From the NCBI RefSeq assembly GCF_004349055.1, contig NZ_SMKX01000069.1, positions 1 to 40,057 on the forward strand: DNA of 40,057 nt, read 5' to 3'. A model generated the notes under the pieces. It ran no database searches. It was not told the origin of the DNA and saw only the letters and a list, made by a program, of their open reading frames with translations. A program made the translations under genes and the position numbers. This document shows positions 15,431 to 26,465 of the stretch, piece after piece; positions within the stretch are counted from its first letter, which is position 1; each line of letters begins with the position of its first letter. Origin of the DNA: Kribbella antibiotica (GTDB lineage Bacteria > Actinomycetota > Actinomycetes > Propionibacteriales > Kribbellaceae).

Positions 15431-15871
15431 TCAGCCTCGGCGACCCGACTTCGGCACCACCAGCTTGGTCGCCGACCAGTCGGCGCTGATGCTGAGTGTG
15501 CTGGTTGTGGACAGCCCGGCCACCGGAGCGGCTTCTGCGATGTCGCTGCCCTCCACGTAGCCGTCCCGGCCGACCTTGGGGGTCAGCAGCCAGACAACTC
15601 CGCCTGCCTTCAAGTCGGTAAGGATGTCGAAGAAGGCGTCGACCAGGTCCCCGTCGTCGTCACGGAACCAGAGCAGCACAACGTCGACCACCTCATCGGT
15701 CTGGTCGTCGACAAACTCTTCGCCGGTGACAGCCTTGATCGCGTCGCGCAGCTCGTTGTCGCTGTCGTCGTCGTACCCGATCTCCTGAACGATCCAGCCG
15801 GCCTCCAGGCCGAGCCGGGCCGCCATGTTCGGCTGCTCCTTACCGTCCGCGTGGTCCGCGGTCGCGCTCAC
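15431..15871 (-). CDS. DUF3052 family protein
   Basis: Actinobacterial conserved protein of unknown function, 146 residues, acidic and soluble, with no signal peptide or membrane span. Recognised from MAARLGLEAGWIVQEIGYDDDSD, then a Rossmann-like stretch VVDVVLLWFRDDDGDLVDAFFDILTDL, and WLLTPKVGRDGYVEGSDIAEAA (shown here in pieces of the protein around residues 16-110). The start is the GTG at 15871, preceded by a strong AGGAGG six bases upstream. It ends one base before the ahpE start, and the pair forms an operon. A conserved neighbour of aceE and ahpE in actinobacteria, which hints at a link to acetyl-CoA or redox metabolism; the function is not known. Confidence 0.88.
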   Translation of the reverse strand: MSATADHADGKEQPNMAARLGLEAGWIVQEIGYDDDSDNELRDAIKAVTGEEFVDDQTDEVVDVVLLWFRDDDGDLVDAFFDILTDLKAGGVVWLLTPKVGRDGYVEGSDIAEAAPVAGLSTTSTLSISADWSATKLVVPKSGRRG

Positions 15872-16125
15872 GTGTCCTCCTCCGTCGTCCCCAAGTGTCC
15901 GGGGGTATGCGTCAGTAGCGATAGTCCATCGTGACGTACCGCGTCGCGCAAGTATGCACGAGGTATCCGTGACGTGTCCGGTATCCGCGCGGTGGGGTCT
16001 GTCCGTGTCCGCTCAGATCAGGCTCCGGCCGCCGGAAACGGGTCCTGATCGACGGCGAAGTAGAACGCATTCCGAACAGATGACAGGATTGCGGTGAAGA
16101 CAACCAGAGAGAACGGCAGGACACC

Positions 16126-18897
<2,772 letters not shown>

Positions 18898-18906
18898 GTA
18901 ACGATC

Positions 18907-18955
18907 AGCAGGCCCACCACCCCTGTGCACGGGGAAGTGGGCCTGCTGTCTTTTG
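18907..18955 (+). terminator. rho-independent terminator after aceE
   Basis: AGCAGGCCCAC (18907-18917) pairs perfectly with GTGGGCCTGCT (18937-18947), with an inner CCCC/GGGG pairing at 18920-18923 and 18931-18934. GTCTTTT follows. Only 10 bases past the aceE stop. Confidence 0.88.
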
Positions 18956-19082
18956 CCGGCCGATCGGTGGGCGGTCGGCAGCGGGTGCGGTCGGGCCTGG
19001 TGACCCCGACCGAACCCGGTCTCGGTGGTGGTGCGGGCGCTGGCGACAGTGGGCGCCTCGCATCCTTTAGACAGTTCAGTAC

Positions 19083-20198
19083 TCAGACAGCGGCGAGCTC
19101 CAGCTCGGCGCTGTGTTCAGCGGCTTCCAGCTCACGGACCAGCGGGAGTACCCGAGCACCGAAATACTCGATCTCCTCCTGGAAGTGCAGGAAGCCGCCC
19201 AGGATCAGATCAACCCCGCGTCGGCGGTAGGCGACGATCCGTTCGGCGATCTGTTCCGGCGTACCGATCAGCTGGGACCGGAAGCCGTCGTTGTACTGGA
19301 CGAGGTCCTCGAACGACGAGTCCGCCCACATCCCCTTGCCGTCAGGCGCTGACCGGCCGGCCTGGGTCACGGCGTCCCGGAACCCTTCGACCGCCGGCTT
19401 GTTGGCCTTGGCAACGATTTCGCGGAGCGTCTCCCGCGCTTCCTTCTCGGTGTCGCGCGCGATGATGAACCCGTTCAGCCCGAACTTCACCTCGCGACCG
19501 CCACCCGCCGTACGGGCAACCCGTCGTACGTCGAGGAGCTGTTCGGTGACGCCGTCGAAGTCCTTGCCGTTGGAGAAATACCAGTCCGAGTGCCGGCCCG
19601 CATTCTCCCGGGCCGCGGATGAGTTACCGCCCTGGAACAGCTCGGGAAAAACGCCTGGTTTCGGCTTCAGCGTGAAGTCGCGGATCCGGTAGAAGTCACC
19701 GGCGAACTCCACGTTGTCCTCGGTCCACAACTTCCGCAGTACCTGCAGGAACTCGGCCGACCGCCGGTAGCGCTCGTCGTGCTCCAGCCACGGCTCCCCT
19801 AGCGCGGTGAACTCACCCTTGAACCAGCCGCTCACGACGTTCACCGCGAACCGCCCACCTGAAAGGTGGTCCGCAGTAGCCCCGAACTTCGCCAGTACGC
19901 CGGGCTGCCACAACCCAGGGTGAACCGCGGCGATGACCTTCAGCCGCTCAGTTGCCAGCAGCAACGCAAGGCTGAAACTCGTTGATTCGTGCTGGAACTC
20001 GGCACCATAGCTAGCGGTGTAGCGAACCTGGCTCAGTGCGTACTCGAACCCAACCCGCTCAGCCGTCTGCGCAAGCTTCTTGTTGTACTCGAAGTCCCAG
20101 CCCGTCCGCTGCTCGATGTCACTGGTGACGAGACCACCGCTGACGTTGGGAACCCAGTAGGCGAACTTGACCTCATTCGCGACGCGTTCAGTCGACAT
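19083..20198 (-). CDS. sfnG: dimethylsulfone monooxygenase, SfnG-like (LLM flavin family)
   Basis: FMNH2-dependent monooxygenase of the luciferase-like (SsuD/SfnG) group. SfnG converts dimethylsulfone to methanesulfinate as a sulfur source. The 371 residues run KFAYWVPNVSGGLVTSDIEQ at the start, then ALSQVRYTASYGAEFQHEST, HPGLWQPGVLAKF, NVVSGWFKGEF, GEPWLEHDERYRR and FQGGNSSAARENAG, all characteristic of SfnG rather than SsuD. Its ATG overlaps the stop of the upstream DszC-like gene by one base (TGATG), with no clear ribosome site, so it relies on coupling. A flavin reductase to supply FMNH2 is not adjacent. Probably induced in sulfur starvation through the leader peptide upstream of the operon. 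The exact sulfone or sulfonate is inferred. Confidence 0.87.
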   Translation of the reverse strand: MSTERVANEVKFAYWVPNVSGGLVTSDIEQRTGWDFEYNKKLAQTAERVGFEYALSQVRYTASYGAEFQHESTSFSLALLLATERLKVIAAVHPGLWQPGVLAKFGATADHLSGGRFAVNVVSGWFKGEFTALGEPWLEHDERYRRSAEFLQVLRKLWTEDNVEFAGDFYRIRDFTLKPKPGVFPELFQGGNSSAARENAGRHSDWYFSNGKDFDGVTEQLLDVRRVARTAGGGREVKFGLNGFIIARDTEKEARETLREIVAKANKPAVEGFRDAVTQAGRSAPDGKGMWADSSFEDLVQYNDGFRSQLIGTPEQIAERIVAYRRRGVDLILGGFLHFQEEIEYFGARVLPLVRELEAAEHSAELELAAV

Positions 20199-21415
20199 CA
20201 GCTGTACCAGGTCGGCTCGGGCAGCTCGCCGACGAGCAGGTGCCGGCCGACCTCGCGTCGCTTGTACGCGACCGGGTCATGCAGCGTGTGCGTCCGGACG
20301 TTGCGCCAGAACCGGTCGAGTCCTTCGATCGTGGCAGTCGACCTCGCTCCGGTGACTTCGAAGATCCGGCTGGTCACCTCGAGCGCCACCTCAGTGGCCC
20401 GAGCCTTGACCGCAGCCACGCGCACCTCATGCTCACCACGCTGCTGCTCGGTCACCTCCCACGCGTTGTCGTGGATGACCTGAGCCTCCAGCGCAACCGC
20501 ATCGGCGAGCGCTTCGACGGCCCACAGTTTCGACTGCAGGTCGCCGTACGCGTCGATGACGGCCGGCTCGTCGACAGCGGACGCATACCCGCCGTGCAGC
20601 CAGGAGCGGCTCTTCTCGCGGGTGTAGGTGACCGCGGTCTCCAGGGCGCCGCGGGCGATGCCGAGGTAGAAGTTCACGAAGACCAGCTGGATGGTCGGGA
20701 CATTCAGCGTGTTGTAGACCCGCGGCTGGAAGGTCTTGCCGACGAATCCGGCCGCCTGGTCCCAGCCGACCCGCACCTGGTTGAGGGTGACGCCGCCGCT
20801 CTCAGTCAGCCGCTGGCCGATGTTGTCCCAATCGTCGAGGAAGTTGAGGCCCTCGATATCGGACGGCACGATGGCGAAAACATGCGTGCCGCTGTCGAGC
20901 AACGTGCCTTCGAGCACGGTCACATCGGAGACCTTGCTCCCGGTCGAGAAGCTCTTGCGACCGCTGAAGCTGATCGTGTCGCCTTCGTCGGTGACGACCA
21001 CGTCGGCGTCCCGCGGATTGACCGCGCCGCCGAAGAACCACTTGTTCGTCGTCGCCGCCTCCTCGACGGCAGCGATCTGCTCCTTCGTGCCGACCAGCCG
21101 CGCGGCCCAGAACCACAGCAGGTGATAGCCGAGCAACTGCCCGATCGATCCGTCGGCCTCCGCGACCGTCCGAATCACCTTGTACGCCGTCGGCCAGGTC
21201 TGACCGCCGCCACCATGCTCGGTCGGGCCGAGCAGCGTGACGAGCCCGGAATCCTTGAGCAGCTTGACTTCGTCGTACGGCGTGGCGCCGGCGCGGTCCC
21301 GGACAGCCGCATCAACGGCGAGGATCGCGGCCACTTCGGCGGCCCGCTGGATCCATTCGTCCGGTGTCGTCGGGGTGATTTCGGACAGGGCAGGGCGAAG
21401 CTCTGAGGTTGACAT
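20198..21415 (-). CDS. DszC/SfnB-like flavin monooxygenase (acyl-CoA dehydrogenase fold)
   Basis: Member of the acyl-CoA dehydrogenase-fold flavin monooxygenases that use FMNH2 to oxidise organosulfur compounds, such as dibenzothiophene monooxygenase DszC. SfnB-type sulfur-acquisition proteins are close relatives. In the 405 residues: LKDSGLVTLLGPTEHGGGG, AEADGSIGQLLGYHLLWFW, GRKSFSTGSKVSDV, IGQRLTESGG, QLVFVNFYLGIARGALE and the C-terminal FWRNVRTHTLHDPVAYKRREVG, which matches DszC nearly word for word. AAGGAG lies 10 bases before the ATG at 21415. First structural gene of a two-gene operon with sfnG, behind a cysteine-ending leader ORF. Likely role: oxidation of sulfides, sulfones or thiophenes for sulfur supply. 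Confidence 0.85.
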   Translation of the reverse strand: MSTSELRPALSEITPTTPDEWIQRAAEVAAILAVDAAVRDRAGATPYDEVKLLKDSGLVTLLGPTEHGGGGQTWPTAYKVIRTVAEADGSIGQLLGYHLLWFWAARLVGTKEQIAAVEEAATTNKWFFGGAVNPRDADVVVTDEGDTISFSGRKSFSTGSKVSDVTVLEGTLLDSGTHVFAIVPSDIEGLNFLDDWDNIGQRLTESGGVTLNQVRVGWDQAAGFVGKTFQPRVYNTLNVPTIQLVFVNFYLGIARGALETAVTYTREKSRSWLHGGYASAVDEPAVIDAYGDLQSKLWAVEALADAVALEAQVIHDNAWEVTEQQRGEHEVRVAAVKARATEVALEVTSRIFEVTGARSTATIEGLDRFWRNVRTHTLHDPVAYKRREVGRHLLVGELPEPTWYS

Positions 21416-21478
21416 AGGGGTGAAACTCCTTGATTCCCAGGGGATTCCGGATGGGTGGGTTGGGGCCGACCGCTGGAA

Positions 21479-21550
21479 TCAACACGCCTGAGAGGCGACA
21501 CGCAGCAGGTCGATGTGGCGGCGCTGCACCAAGATCAACTCGCGGGTCAT
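21479..21550 (-). CDS. putative 23-aa cysteine-responsive leader peptide
   Basis: Short ORF starting at the ATG at 21550 and stopping at 21479, 63 bases before the DszC-like gene. The C-terminus reads RRHIDLLRVASQAC. Short peptides of the form (R)RxxVDLLRVASxxC occur upstream of sulfur-assimilation operons in actinobacteria and are annotated there as putative leader peptides. Cysteine-encoding leaderless uORFs are reported as cysteine-sensing attenuators in mycobacteria. Here only one Cys codon, the last sense codon, is present. Stalling there when Cys-tRNA is scarce could expose the downstream AAGGAG. No clear ribosome site precedes the ATG, so it may be leaderless. Confidence 0.75.
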   Translation of the reverse strand: MTRELILVQRRHIDLLRVASQAC

Positions 21551-21556
21551 GCACCC

Positions 21557-21587
21557 ATTGTCGACTCACTAACTAGACATTCGTCAA
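21557..21587 (-). promoter_or_regulatory. candidate promoter of the sulfur operon (leaderless)
   Basis: On the minus strand, TTGACG (21582-21587) and GACAAT (21557-21562) are separated by 19 bp. GACAAT ends six bases before the A of the leader ATG, so transcription could start at or next to the ATG. The 19-bp spacing is longer than ideal. Confidence 0.35.
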
Positions 21588-21630
21588 CAAGTCCATGGCG
21601 CGTCTCAACCGGTGGACCTACCGTGGATCC

Positions 21631-22152
21631 ATGCCTGAGTTGATCGCGCCGGATGTGGCACTGCAGAAATCGTGGTTGGAGTCGGCCGACGAGTGGGGCG
21701 CGGAGACGCAGCACGGGTCCGGCATCACCGACACCTACGACCTGCAGAGCCCCGAAGGATTCGCCGCCTGGGTCGCCTACTTGCGGGCGCAGAGCGACGA
21801 CAGCGCCGAACTCCCCGCGGGGCGGGTGCACGGGACGTACTGGTGGATCGTCGAGGGCGGCGAATACCTCGGCTCCATCACTTTGCGGCACACACTGACC
21901 GAGAAGCTGCTCGACGGCGGTGGTCACATCGGGTACGGCGTTCGCCCGTCGGCCCGGGGCCGCGGGCTGGCGGCGTGGGCGCTGGACGAGGTGGTCATCC
22001 GCGCCGGGGAGCGCGGCTTGGAGCGGGTGATGGTGAGTTGCGACGTCGGCAACGTCGCGTCGGCCAAGACGATCGAGCGCGCCGGCGGCGTACTGGAGGA
22101 CGTCCGGGAGACCTGGCTCGGGCCCACCCGGCGCTACTGGATCGCGACCTGA
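21631..22152 (+). CDS. GNAT-family N-acetyltransferase
   Basis: Acetyl-CoA-dependent acyltransferase, 173 residues from the ATG at 21631. The GNAT core is clear: GEYLGSITLRHTLTE (beta-4), then motif A GHIGYGVRPSARGRGLAAWALDE with the RGRGLA pyrophosphate loop, and NVASAKTIERAGGVLEDV (motif B). This resembles the small GNATs that act on amino groups of small molecules or ribosomal proteins; the substrate is unknown. An upstream ATG at 21595 gives 12 extra residues, but it would overlap the divergent sulfur promoter. The sequence TACCGT six bases before the ATG at 21631 looks like a -10 box of a leaderless transcript, so 21631 is preferred. Confidence 0.85.
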   Translation: MPELIAPDVALQKSWLESADEWGAETQHGSGITDTYDLQSPEGFAAWVAYLRAQSDDSAELPAGRVHGTYWWIVEGGEYLGSITLRHTLTEKLLDGGGHIGYGVRPSARGRGLAAWALDEVVIRAGERGLERVMVSCDVGNVASAKTIERAGGVLEDVRETWLGPTRRYWIAT

Positions 22153-22164
22153 TCATCGACTAAA

Positions 22165-22200
22165 CTTCGAAACTCAGAAACTATCTACGAGATTTCGAAG
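22165..22200. promoter_or_regulatory. regulatory region of amidohydrolase operon with IclR-site candidate
   Basis: Contains TATCTACGA (22182-22190), shared exactly with the promoter region of the iclR gene at 26304-26312. In this copy it sits in ATCT-ACG-AGAT (22183-22193), a short palindrome. It is flanked by CTTCGAA (22165-22171) and TTCGAAG (22194-22200), a perfect 7-bp inverted pair. It ends 7 bases before the amidohydrolase ATG, so a bound protein there would block expression. Confidence 0.5.
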
Positions 22201-22207
22201 GTTGGGA

Positions 22208-23083
22208 ATGATCGTCGACGTGCACGCGCATACGCCGACGCACCGCGACGCGGTGCCGGACGACGAGCGTCAGGTGTTCACCGGCTGGCGTAACGACCGG
22301 GCGGTGACCACCACCAACACCTGGGCCGAGTACGACGTCGCGATGGCGGCGGCGGATGTGTCGATCGTGTTCAACATCGCGGTCGACGACCCGCTGGCCG
22401 CCACCGGGATCCCGCATCCGCCGGAGCGCTGCAACGACGCGACGATCGAGTTCGTCCGCGACAATCCGGCCAAGCGGATCGGGTTCATGTCGGTGAACCC
22501 GACCGTCTACGGTGCGTTCGACGAGGCCGACCGTTGCCGTGAGCAAGGTCTGGTCGGGGTGAAGCTCGGCCCGAACTACCAGAACTTCGACCCGCTCGGT
22601 GAGCCTGCGCTGGCGTTCTACGACTACTGCCAGACGAACAATCTGCCGATCCTGTTCCACTCCGGCGCCTCGCCGATCCGCGAGGCGCCACTGCGCTACA
22701 CGTACCCGCTCGTCACCGACGAGATCGCGTTGCGGTATCCGGAGCTGCGGATCGTGATGGCGCACATGGGCCACCCGTGGAGCCGCGAAACCGTCGTGAC
22801 GATCCGCAAACACCCCAACGTGTACGCCGATGTGTCGTCGATCTATCTGCGCCCGTGGGTGCTCTACCAGTCGCTGATCAACGCGGTCGAGTGGGGCGCG
22901 GCCGGGAAACTCTTGCTGGGTTCGGACTTCCCCATCGCCAACACCGGTGAGGCAATCGCCGGCCTGCGCACCGTCAACGACATGCTCGAGGGGACGAAGC
23001 TGCCCCGCGTCCCCGACGAGGTCATCGACGGAATCATCCACGCCGACGCACTGGCCGCCCTCGGCCTGCAGCTGCCGTCCTGA
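22208..23083 (+). CDS. amidohydrolase family 2 protein
   Basis: TIM-barrel metal-dependent hydrolase or decarboxylase of the Amidohydrolase_2 family, which includes aminocarboxymuconate-semialdehyde decarboxylase and 4-sulfomuconolactone-type hydrolases. The 291 residues begin MIVDVHAHTP (metal ligands H6 and H8). Further ligands are seen in NLPILFHSG, IVMAHMGHPW and LLLGSDFP. The ATG at 22208 is used because AAGG lies about 8 bases before it; a TTG two codons upstream is less likely. It is 13 bases from the DapA-like gene, clearly one operon. The pair suggests breakdown of a small organic acid or lactone by hydrolysis/decarboxylation plus retro-aldol cleavage. Substrate unknown. Confidence 0.85.
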   Translation: MIVDVHAHTPTHRDAVPDDERQVFTGWRNDRAVTTTNTWAEYDVAMAAADVSIVFNIAVDDPLAATGIPHPPERCNDATIEFVRDNPAKRIGFMSVNPTVYGAFDEADRCREQGLVGVKLGPNYQNFDPLGEPALAFYDYCQTNNLPILFHSGASPIREAPLRYTYPLVTDEIALRYPELRIVMAHMGHPWSRETVVTIRKHPNVYADVSSIYLRPWVLYQSLINAVEWGAAGKLLLGSDFPIANTGEAIAGLRTVNDMLEGTKLPRVPDEVIDGIIHADALAALGLQLPS

Positions 23084-23096
23084 CCAGGAGACAACC

Positions 23097-24053
23097 ATGG
23101 CTATGACCGAGATCGGGTCCGAGCGACCCACCGACGCCGCACTGCTCGTCCGCGGGGTCTCCCCTGTGCTCGAAGTTCCCTTCACCGCCGATGGTGCGGT
23201 CGACTACGCCGGTTTCGAGCGGGTCGTCGAGTATGTGCTGTCGACCGGCGTCACGAGCGTCATGTTCCCCGGGTTCGCATCCGAGTTCCACAAGCTGTCC
23301 GAGACCGAACGCCGTCGGCTGACAACGCTCCTGCTGTCCCACACGCGCGACCGCGACGACGTTGCGGCGGTGATCGCCGTACAGGATCATGCGACGCGGT
23401 TGGCCGCGCAGCGCGCACTGGAGTCGGTGGAAGCCGGTGCCGACCTGATCAACCTGCTGCCGCCGCATTTCCTGTCGCCGTCCCGAAACGCGCTGGCCGA
23501 TCACGTGCGAACGGTGCTGACGGCAATCGACCCGATCCCGATGGTGCTGCAGTACGCACCGAGCGAGACGGGCACGAGCCTCGACGCGGACCTGCTCCGC
23601 TCAATCGCCCTTGACCACCCGAACCTGCGCCTGGTCAAGGTCGAGTCGAGCCCGCCCGGCCCACTGATCGCCGAACTAGCAGCCGGTACGCCGACGCTAG
23701 CCGCCTTGGAGGGGCATGCCGGAGTGCAACTCCCCGATGCGATCCGGCGCGGGGCCGTCGGCACGCAGCCGGGATGTTCGCTCACCGAGGTCTACCTCAA
23801 GATCTGGCGTCGTTTCGCCACGGGTGACGAGGCCGGCGGCGTCGATCTGCACCGGCGCCTCCTCCCCTACATCTCCTACTGGATGCTCGACACCGAACGC
23901 ATCATCGCCGCCGAGAAACTGATCTCGGTCCGGCGTGGGCTCTTCGAGTCGCCGTACTGCCGCGAACCCGCCCATCACCTGGATGTCGAAGAGGTTCGGA
24001 TGGTCGACCGCGCACTCGCCGAGTTCGCCGACCTCCTCCCCCGGCTCGGATGA
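23097..24053 (+). CDS. dihydrodipicolinate synthase/N-acetylneuraminate lyase family protein
   Basis: Class I aldolase of the DapA superfamily, 318 residues from the ATG at 23097, with AGGAG six bases upstream. Seen: GVSPVLEVPFTADGAVDYAGF at the N-terminus (residues about 19-40), LSETERRRL, the QYAPSETG segment in place of the usual YNxP-type Tyr motif, and the Schiff-base Lys in RLVKVESS near residue 181. The GxTS-type substrate loop is replaced by GFASEF. It is therefore unlikely to be biosynthetic DapA; catabolic aldolases or hydratase-aldolases of this family sit in such operons. Co-transcribed with the amidohydrolase and probably under the IclR regulator at 25.5 kb. Confidence 0.87.
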   Translation: MAMTEIGSERPTDAALLVRGVSPVLEVPFTADGAVDYAGFERVVEYVLSTGVTSVMFPGFASEFHKLSETERRRLTTLLLSHTRDRDDVAAVIAVQDHATRLAAQRALESVEAGADLINLLPPHFLSPSRNALADHVRTVLTAIDPIPMVLQYAPSETGTSLDADLLRSIALDHPNLRLVKVESSPPGPLIAELAAGTPTLAALEGHAGVQLPDAIRRGAVGTQPGCSLTEVYLKIWRRFATGDEAGGVDLHRRLLPYISYWMLDTERIIAAEKLISVRRGLFESPYCREPAHHLDVEEVRMVDRALAEFADLLPRLG

Positions 24054-24126
24054 TCGCTACCCACGAACTGGTGGCCGGGGACCTGGTGGTGCAGGCCCTC
24101 GGCCACTTTCAACTGCTAGAACAACC

Positions 24127-25410
24127 TCACTGCGTGCGCAGCGTGAAGCCGGTCTCGCCGGTCCACTGGTCCAGCGGCGAGTACCAGCCACGATTGGCGC
24201 ACTGACGGTTTTGTTCGCCGGCGCAGCCGGTGCCGCGGGCGGTGTCGATCGCGGAGATGATGCCGCCGGCCCGGACGTCGCTGCCGATCGGGATCGAGAC
24301 CGGACCGCCACTGTCGCCCTGGCCCCAGACCGGACCGCCGGTGCGGTTGTACACATCGACCGCGCCGTAGACGCAGTAGAGGCCACTGAGACAGACCGTG
24401 ACGCCGTTGGCGGTGATGACGATGTCGCAGAGGGAGCCGGAATAGGATCCTGAGCTGCAGGTGACCATGCCGGGGTAGTTGCCGGTCAGGCCGCGGACGG
24501 GCCAAAGCTGCTGGCCGTTGACGTCACCCCACCACATGGAGGCCTGGAAGAAACCCTTGTCACCCTGATTGTCCGCGCGGATGGCCTCGATGTCGCGGTT
24601 CTCGTACCGGTTGGTGACGGTGCCGTAGCGGGCGTTGTTCTCCGGGTTGCGGGCACCGCTGCCAAGGGCGCCGCAGTGGGCTGCGGTGGCCATGGCGGAG
24701 TCGCCGGCCCAGCCGAGGGCGAAGCCCTGGGAGCAGCCACCGCCGTTGTCGAGCCGCCAGCGTGCTCCACCGAAGGCCTGCTGGTTCCAGCGGCTGGTCG
24801 GGCCGAACACGGACGGCGGAGCAACAGCGAACTCCGGGCTGCCATTCACAACCGAGACGGCAACTCCCCCGGCCACGGCCGAGATCGCATTCCGTACGGC
24901 GGCCTTCGTCGCACCGCCCTTTGCGGTGACCTGCAGTCCGGAGCCATCGGCGAGCGGGCCGGCCGCGACGACCTCGGTGCCGTTGATCGACGTGCGCTCG
25001 GCGATGACCTTGCCGGTCGCCTTCGCCAGCTCCTGGTAGGAGTACTTCGCGGTCGGGACCGCATTCACCGTGACACCGGAGGCGTTCGTGGTGGCCTTGG
25101 TGACCGACGCGGGGACCTGGCCACGCCAGTTCAGCGTGATGCTGTTGGACGCGGCATCGACCACGAGACCGGCGTACCCGCTGTCACCGGAGATCCTCTT
25201 GTAGGCGGCGGTGATCGCGTCGGCGACCTCGACGACCTTGGCCTGCTTGTCCCAGAACGCGGGGCCGGGATTGTCGCGGCCGGAGACCGACGGCGGAAGG
25301 TTGGACGGTGAGACGTCCGGGGCGGGTGCGGAGAAGGCGGCCGGAGACCCGGCCAGCCCTGCTCCGAGGGCTACTGCGGCGGTAGCCGCGAGTACAACGA
25401 ATTTGCGCAT
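24127..25410 (-). CDS. secreted S1-family serine protease (streptogrisin-like)
   Basis: Extracellular chymotrypsin-fold protease, 427 residues from the ATG at 25410 (GGAAGG upstream); 14 codons of open frame before it are not needed. Residues 1-27 form a signal peptide (MRKF, hydrophobic Ala/Val/Leu core, SPAAFSA cleavage region). A pro-region of about 180 residues follows, with one alpha-lytic-like pro-domain. The mature domain carries the triad His in ATAAHCG (about 246), Asp in NRDIEAI (about 273) and Ser in GQGDSGGPV (about 367). Paired cysteines (GGCSQG/AAHCG, VTCSSG/SLCDI, GTGCAG/RQCANR) fit disulfides of a secreted enzyme. Monocistronic, and near a peptide transporter that could import its products. 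Confidence 0.92.
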   Translation of the reverse strand: MRKFVVLAATAAVALGAGLAGSPAAFSAPAPDVSPSNLPPSVSGRDNPGPAFWDKQAKVVEVADAITAAYKRISGDSGYAGLVVDAASNSITLNWRGQVPASVTKATTNASGVTVNAVPTAKYSYQELAKATGKVIAERTSINGTEVVAAGPLADGSGLQVTAKGGATKAAVRNAISAVAGGVAVSVVNGSPEFAVAPPSVFGPTSRWNQQAFGGARWRLDNGGGCSQGFALGWAGDSAMATAAHCGALGSGARNPENNARYGTVTNRYENRDIEAIRADNQGDKGFFQASMWWGDVNGQQLWPVRGLTGNYPGMVTCSSGSYSGSLCDIVITANGVTVCLSGLYCVYGAVDVYNRTGGPVWGQGDSGGPVSIPIGSDVRAGGIISAIDTARGTGCAGEQNRQCANRGWYSPLDQWTGETGFTLRTQ

Positions 25411-25519
25411 GACAGGTAGACCTTCCGAGGGGGGCGGACAACGAAAAGGCACTCGTCACGCTAGTGCTCGTCCCAGCCGGAAGACAACGATGGACAGCGA
25501 AACCTGTGGTTATACCAAC

Positions 25520-26293
25520 TCAGGCGCCGAGGCGCTCGGAGATCGTCGCGGCGAGCTGCATCAGCGCCGTCTGCGCCTGCTTGCGCTTCTCTCGGGTCAG
25601 GTCCCGGGAGAACGATGTCACCCCAACAGCACCGGCGACGTGACCGCCTGCCGCGAAGAACGGAGCGGCCAGACAAGAGATGTCGGCCTGCTCCTCCTGG
25701 TCCTCGAACGCGTACCCCTGCTTGTGCACCCTGGCCAGCTCAGCCCGGAACGTCTCCTCGTTGACCGGGCCCGCCTTCGGCCCGTAGCCCTGCTCCAGAT
25801 GCCCGAGCAACGGCCCCAACTCGTCCTCCGGCAGGTACGCCGCGATCGCCTTCCCGAGGGCGGTCAGGTTGTAGTGCGCGACCTTCCCCGGATACGTGTC
25901 GAACTGGATGAACCCGGGCAGCGCGGCCTTGGCGACGTACACGATCGACGTACCGGTCAGGACACCGATGTGGACCGGCATGCCCAGCCGGTCGGCGACC
26001 TCGCGCAGCTCGCGGTTGGCGACCGACGACAGATCCACCTTGCGGATCAGCTGGGTGGCCAGCCCGTACAGCCGCAGCGTCGGCCGCCAGAAGTGACTGC
26101 GCCCAACCACCCGGCGGCTCGCGTAGTCGCGCTGCTCAAGGGTGTAGACGATGGAGGCGCAGGTCGCGAGCGGGATGTTCGCCTTCTTCGCCAGTGCCGT
26201 CAGAGTCAGCTCCTCGTCCGAGTTCACCAACGTCTCGAGCACCGTCAAAGTCCGGGCAACCGCGGGTGACGGCGACCGCTCACTGCTGTCCAT
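25520..26293 (-). CDS. IclR-family transcriptional regulator
   Basis: Winged-helix repressor with an effector domain, 257 residues. The N-terminal helix-turn-helix is LTLTALAKKANIPLATCASIVYTL, residues about 34-57. The C-terminal IclR effector domain includes LREVADRLGMPVHIGVL, YNLTALGKAIAAYLPEDEL, YAFEDQEEQADISCLAAPFF and GAVGVTSF, typical of ligand-sensing IclR proteins. Divergent from the POT transporter. TTATCTACGAAATAA, 9-23 bases before its start, is a likely autoregulatory site. The same core occurs before the amidohydrolase-aldolase operon, so that operon is the best candidate target. Confidence 0.92.
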   Translation of the reverse strand: MDSSERSPSPAVARTLTVLETLVNSDEELTLTALAKKANIPLATCASIVYTLEQRDYASRRVVGRSHFWRPTLRLYGLATQLIRKVDLSSVANRELREVADRLGMPVHIGVLTGTSIVYVAKAALPGFIQFDTYPGKVAHYNLTALGKAIAAYLPEDELGPLLGHLEQGYGPKAGPVNEETFRAELARVHKQGYAFEDQEEQADISCLAAPFFAAGGHVAGAVGVTSFSRDLTREKRKQAQTALMQLAATISERLGA

Positions 26294-26302
26294 CTCGGCA
26301 TC

Positions 26303-26317
26303 TTATCTACGAAATAA
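26303..26317. promoter_or_regulatory. candidate IclR operator
   Basis: TTATCTACGAAATAA, an imperfect palindrome (TTAT...ATAA), lies just before the iclR start codon. TATCTACGA at 26304-26312 is identical to 22182-22190 before the amidohydrolase gene. The 9-mer CTACGAAAT here also occurs at 28982-28990 in the esterase/MarR region. Confidence 0.5.
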
Positions 26318-26465
26318 CAGAAATCCCCCGCAGATCCGGAAACACTTGAGCCCAGTCGGAGTCGTGACTTGTGTCGCATCTGCTGGTGGAGTCGGCTGGC
26401 GAAGGCGCATGAGACGGGTTACGGTCGGTGCGTTTGTCAACAAGTTCAACAGGGAGTAGTGGACC

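Noticed and set aside
23097..24053. Biosynthetic dapA (lysine pathway)
   Set aside because: Motifs around the Tyr and substrate loop differ from true DapA, and the context is a catabolic amidohydrolase operon with an IclR regulator.
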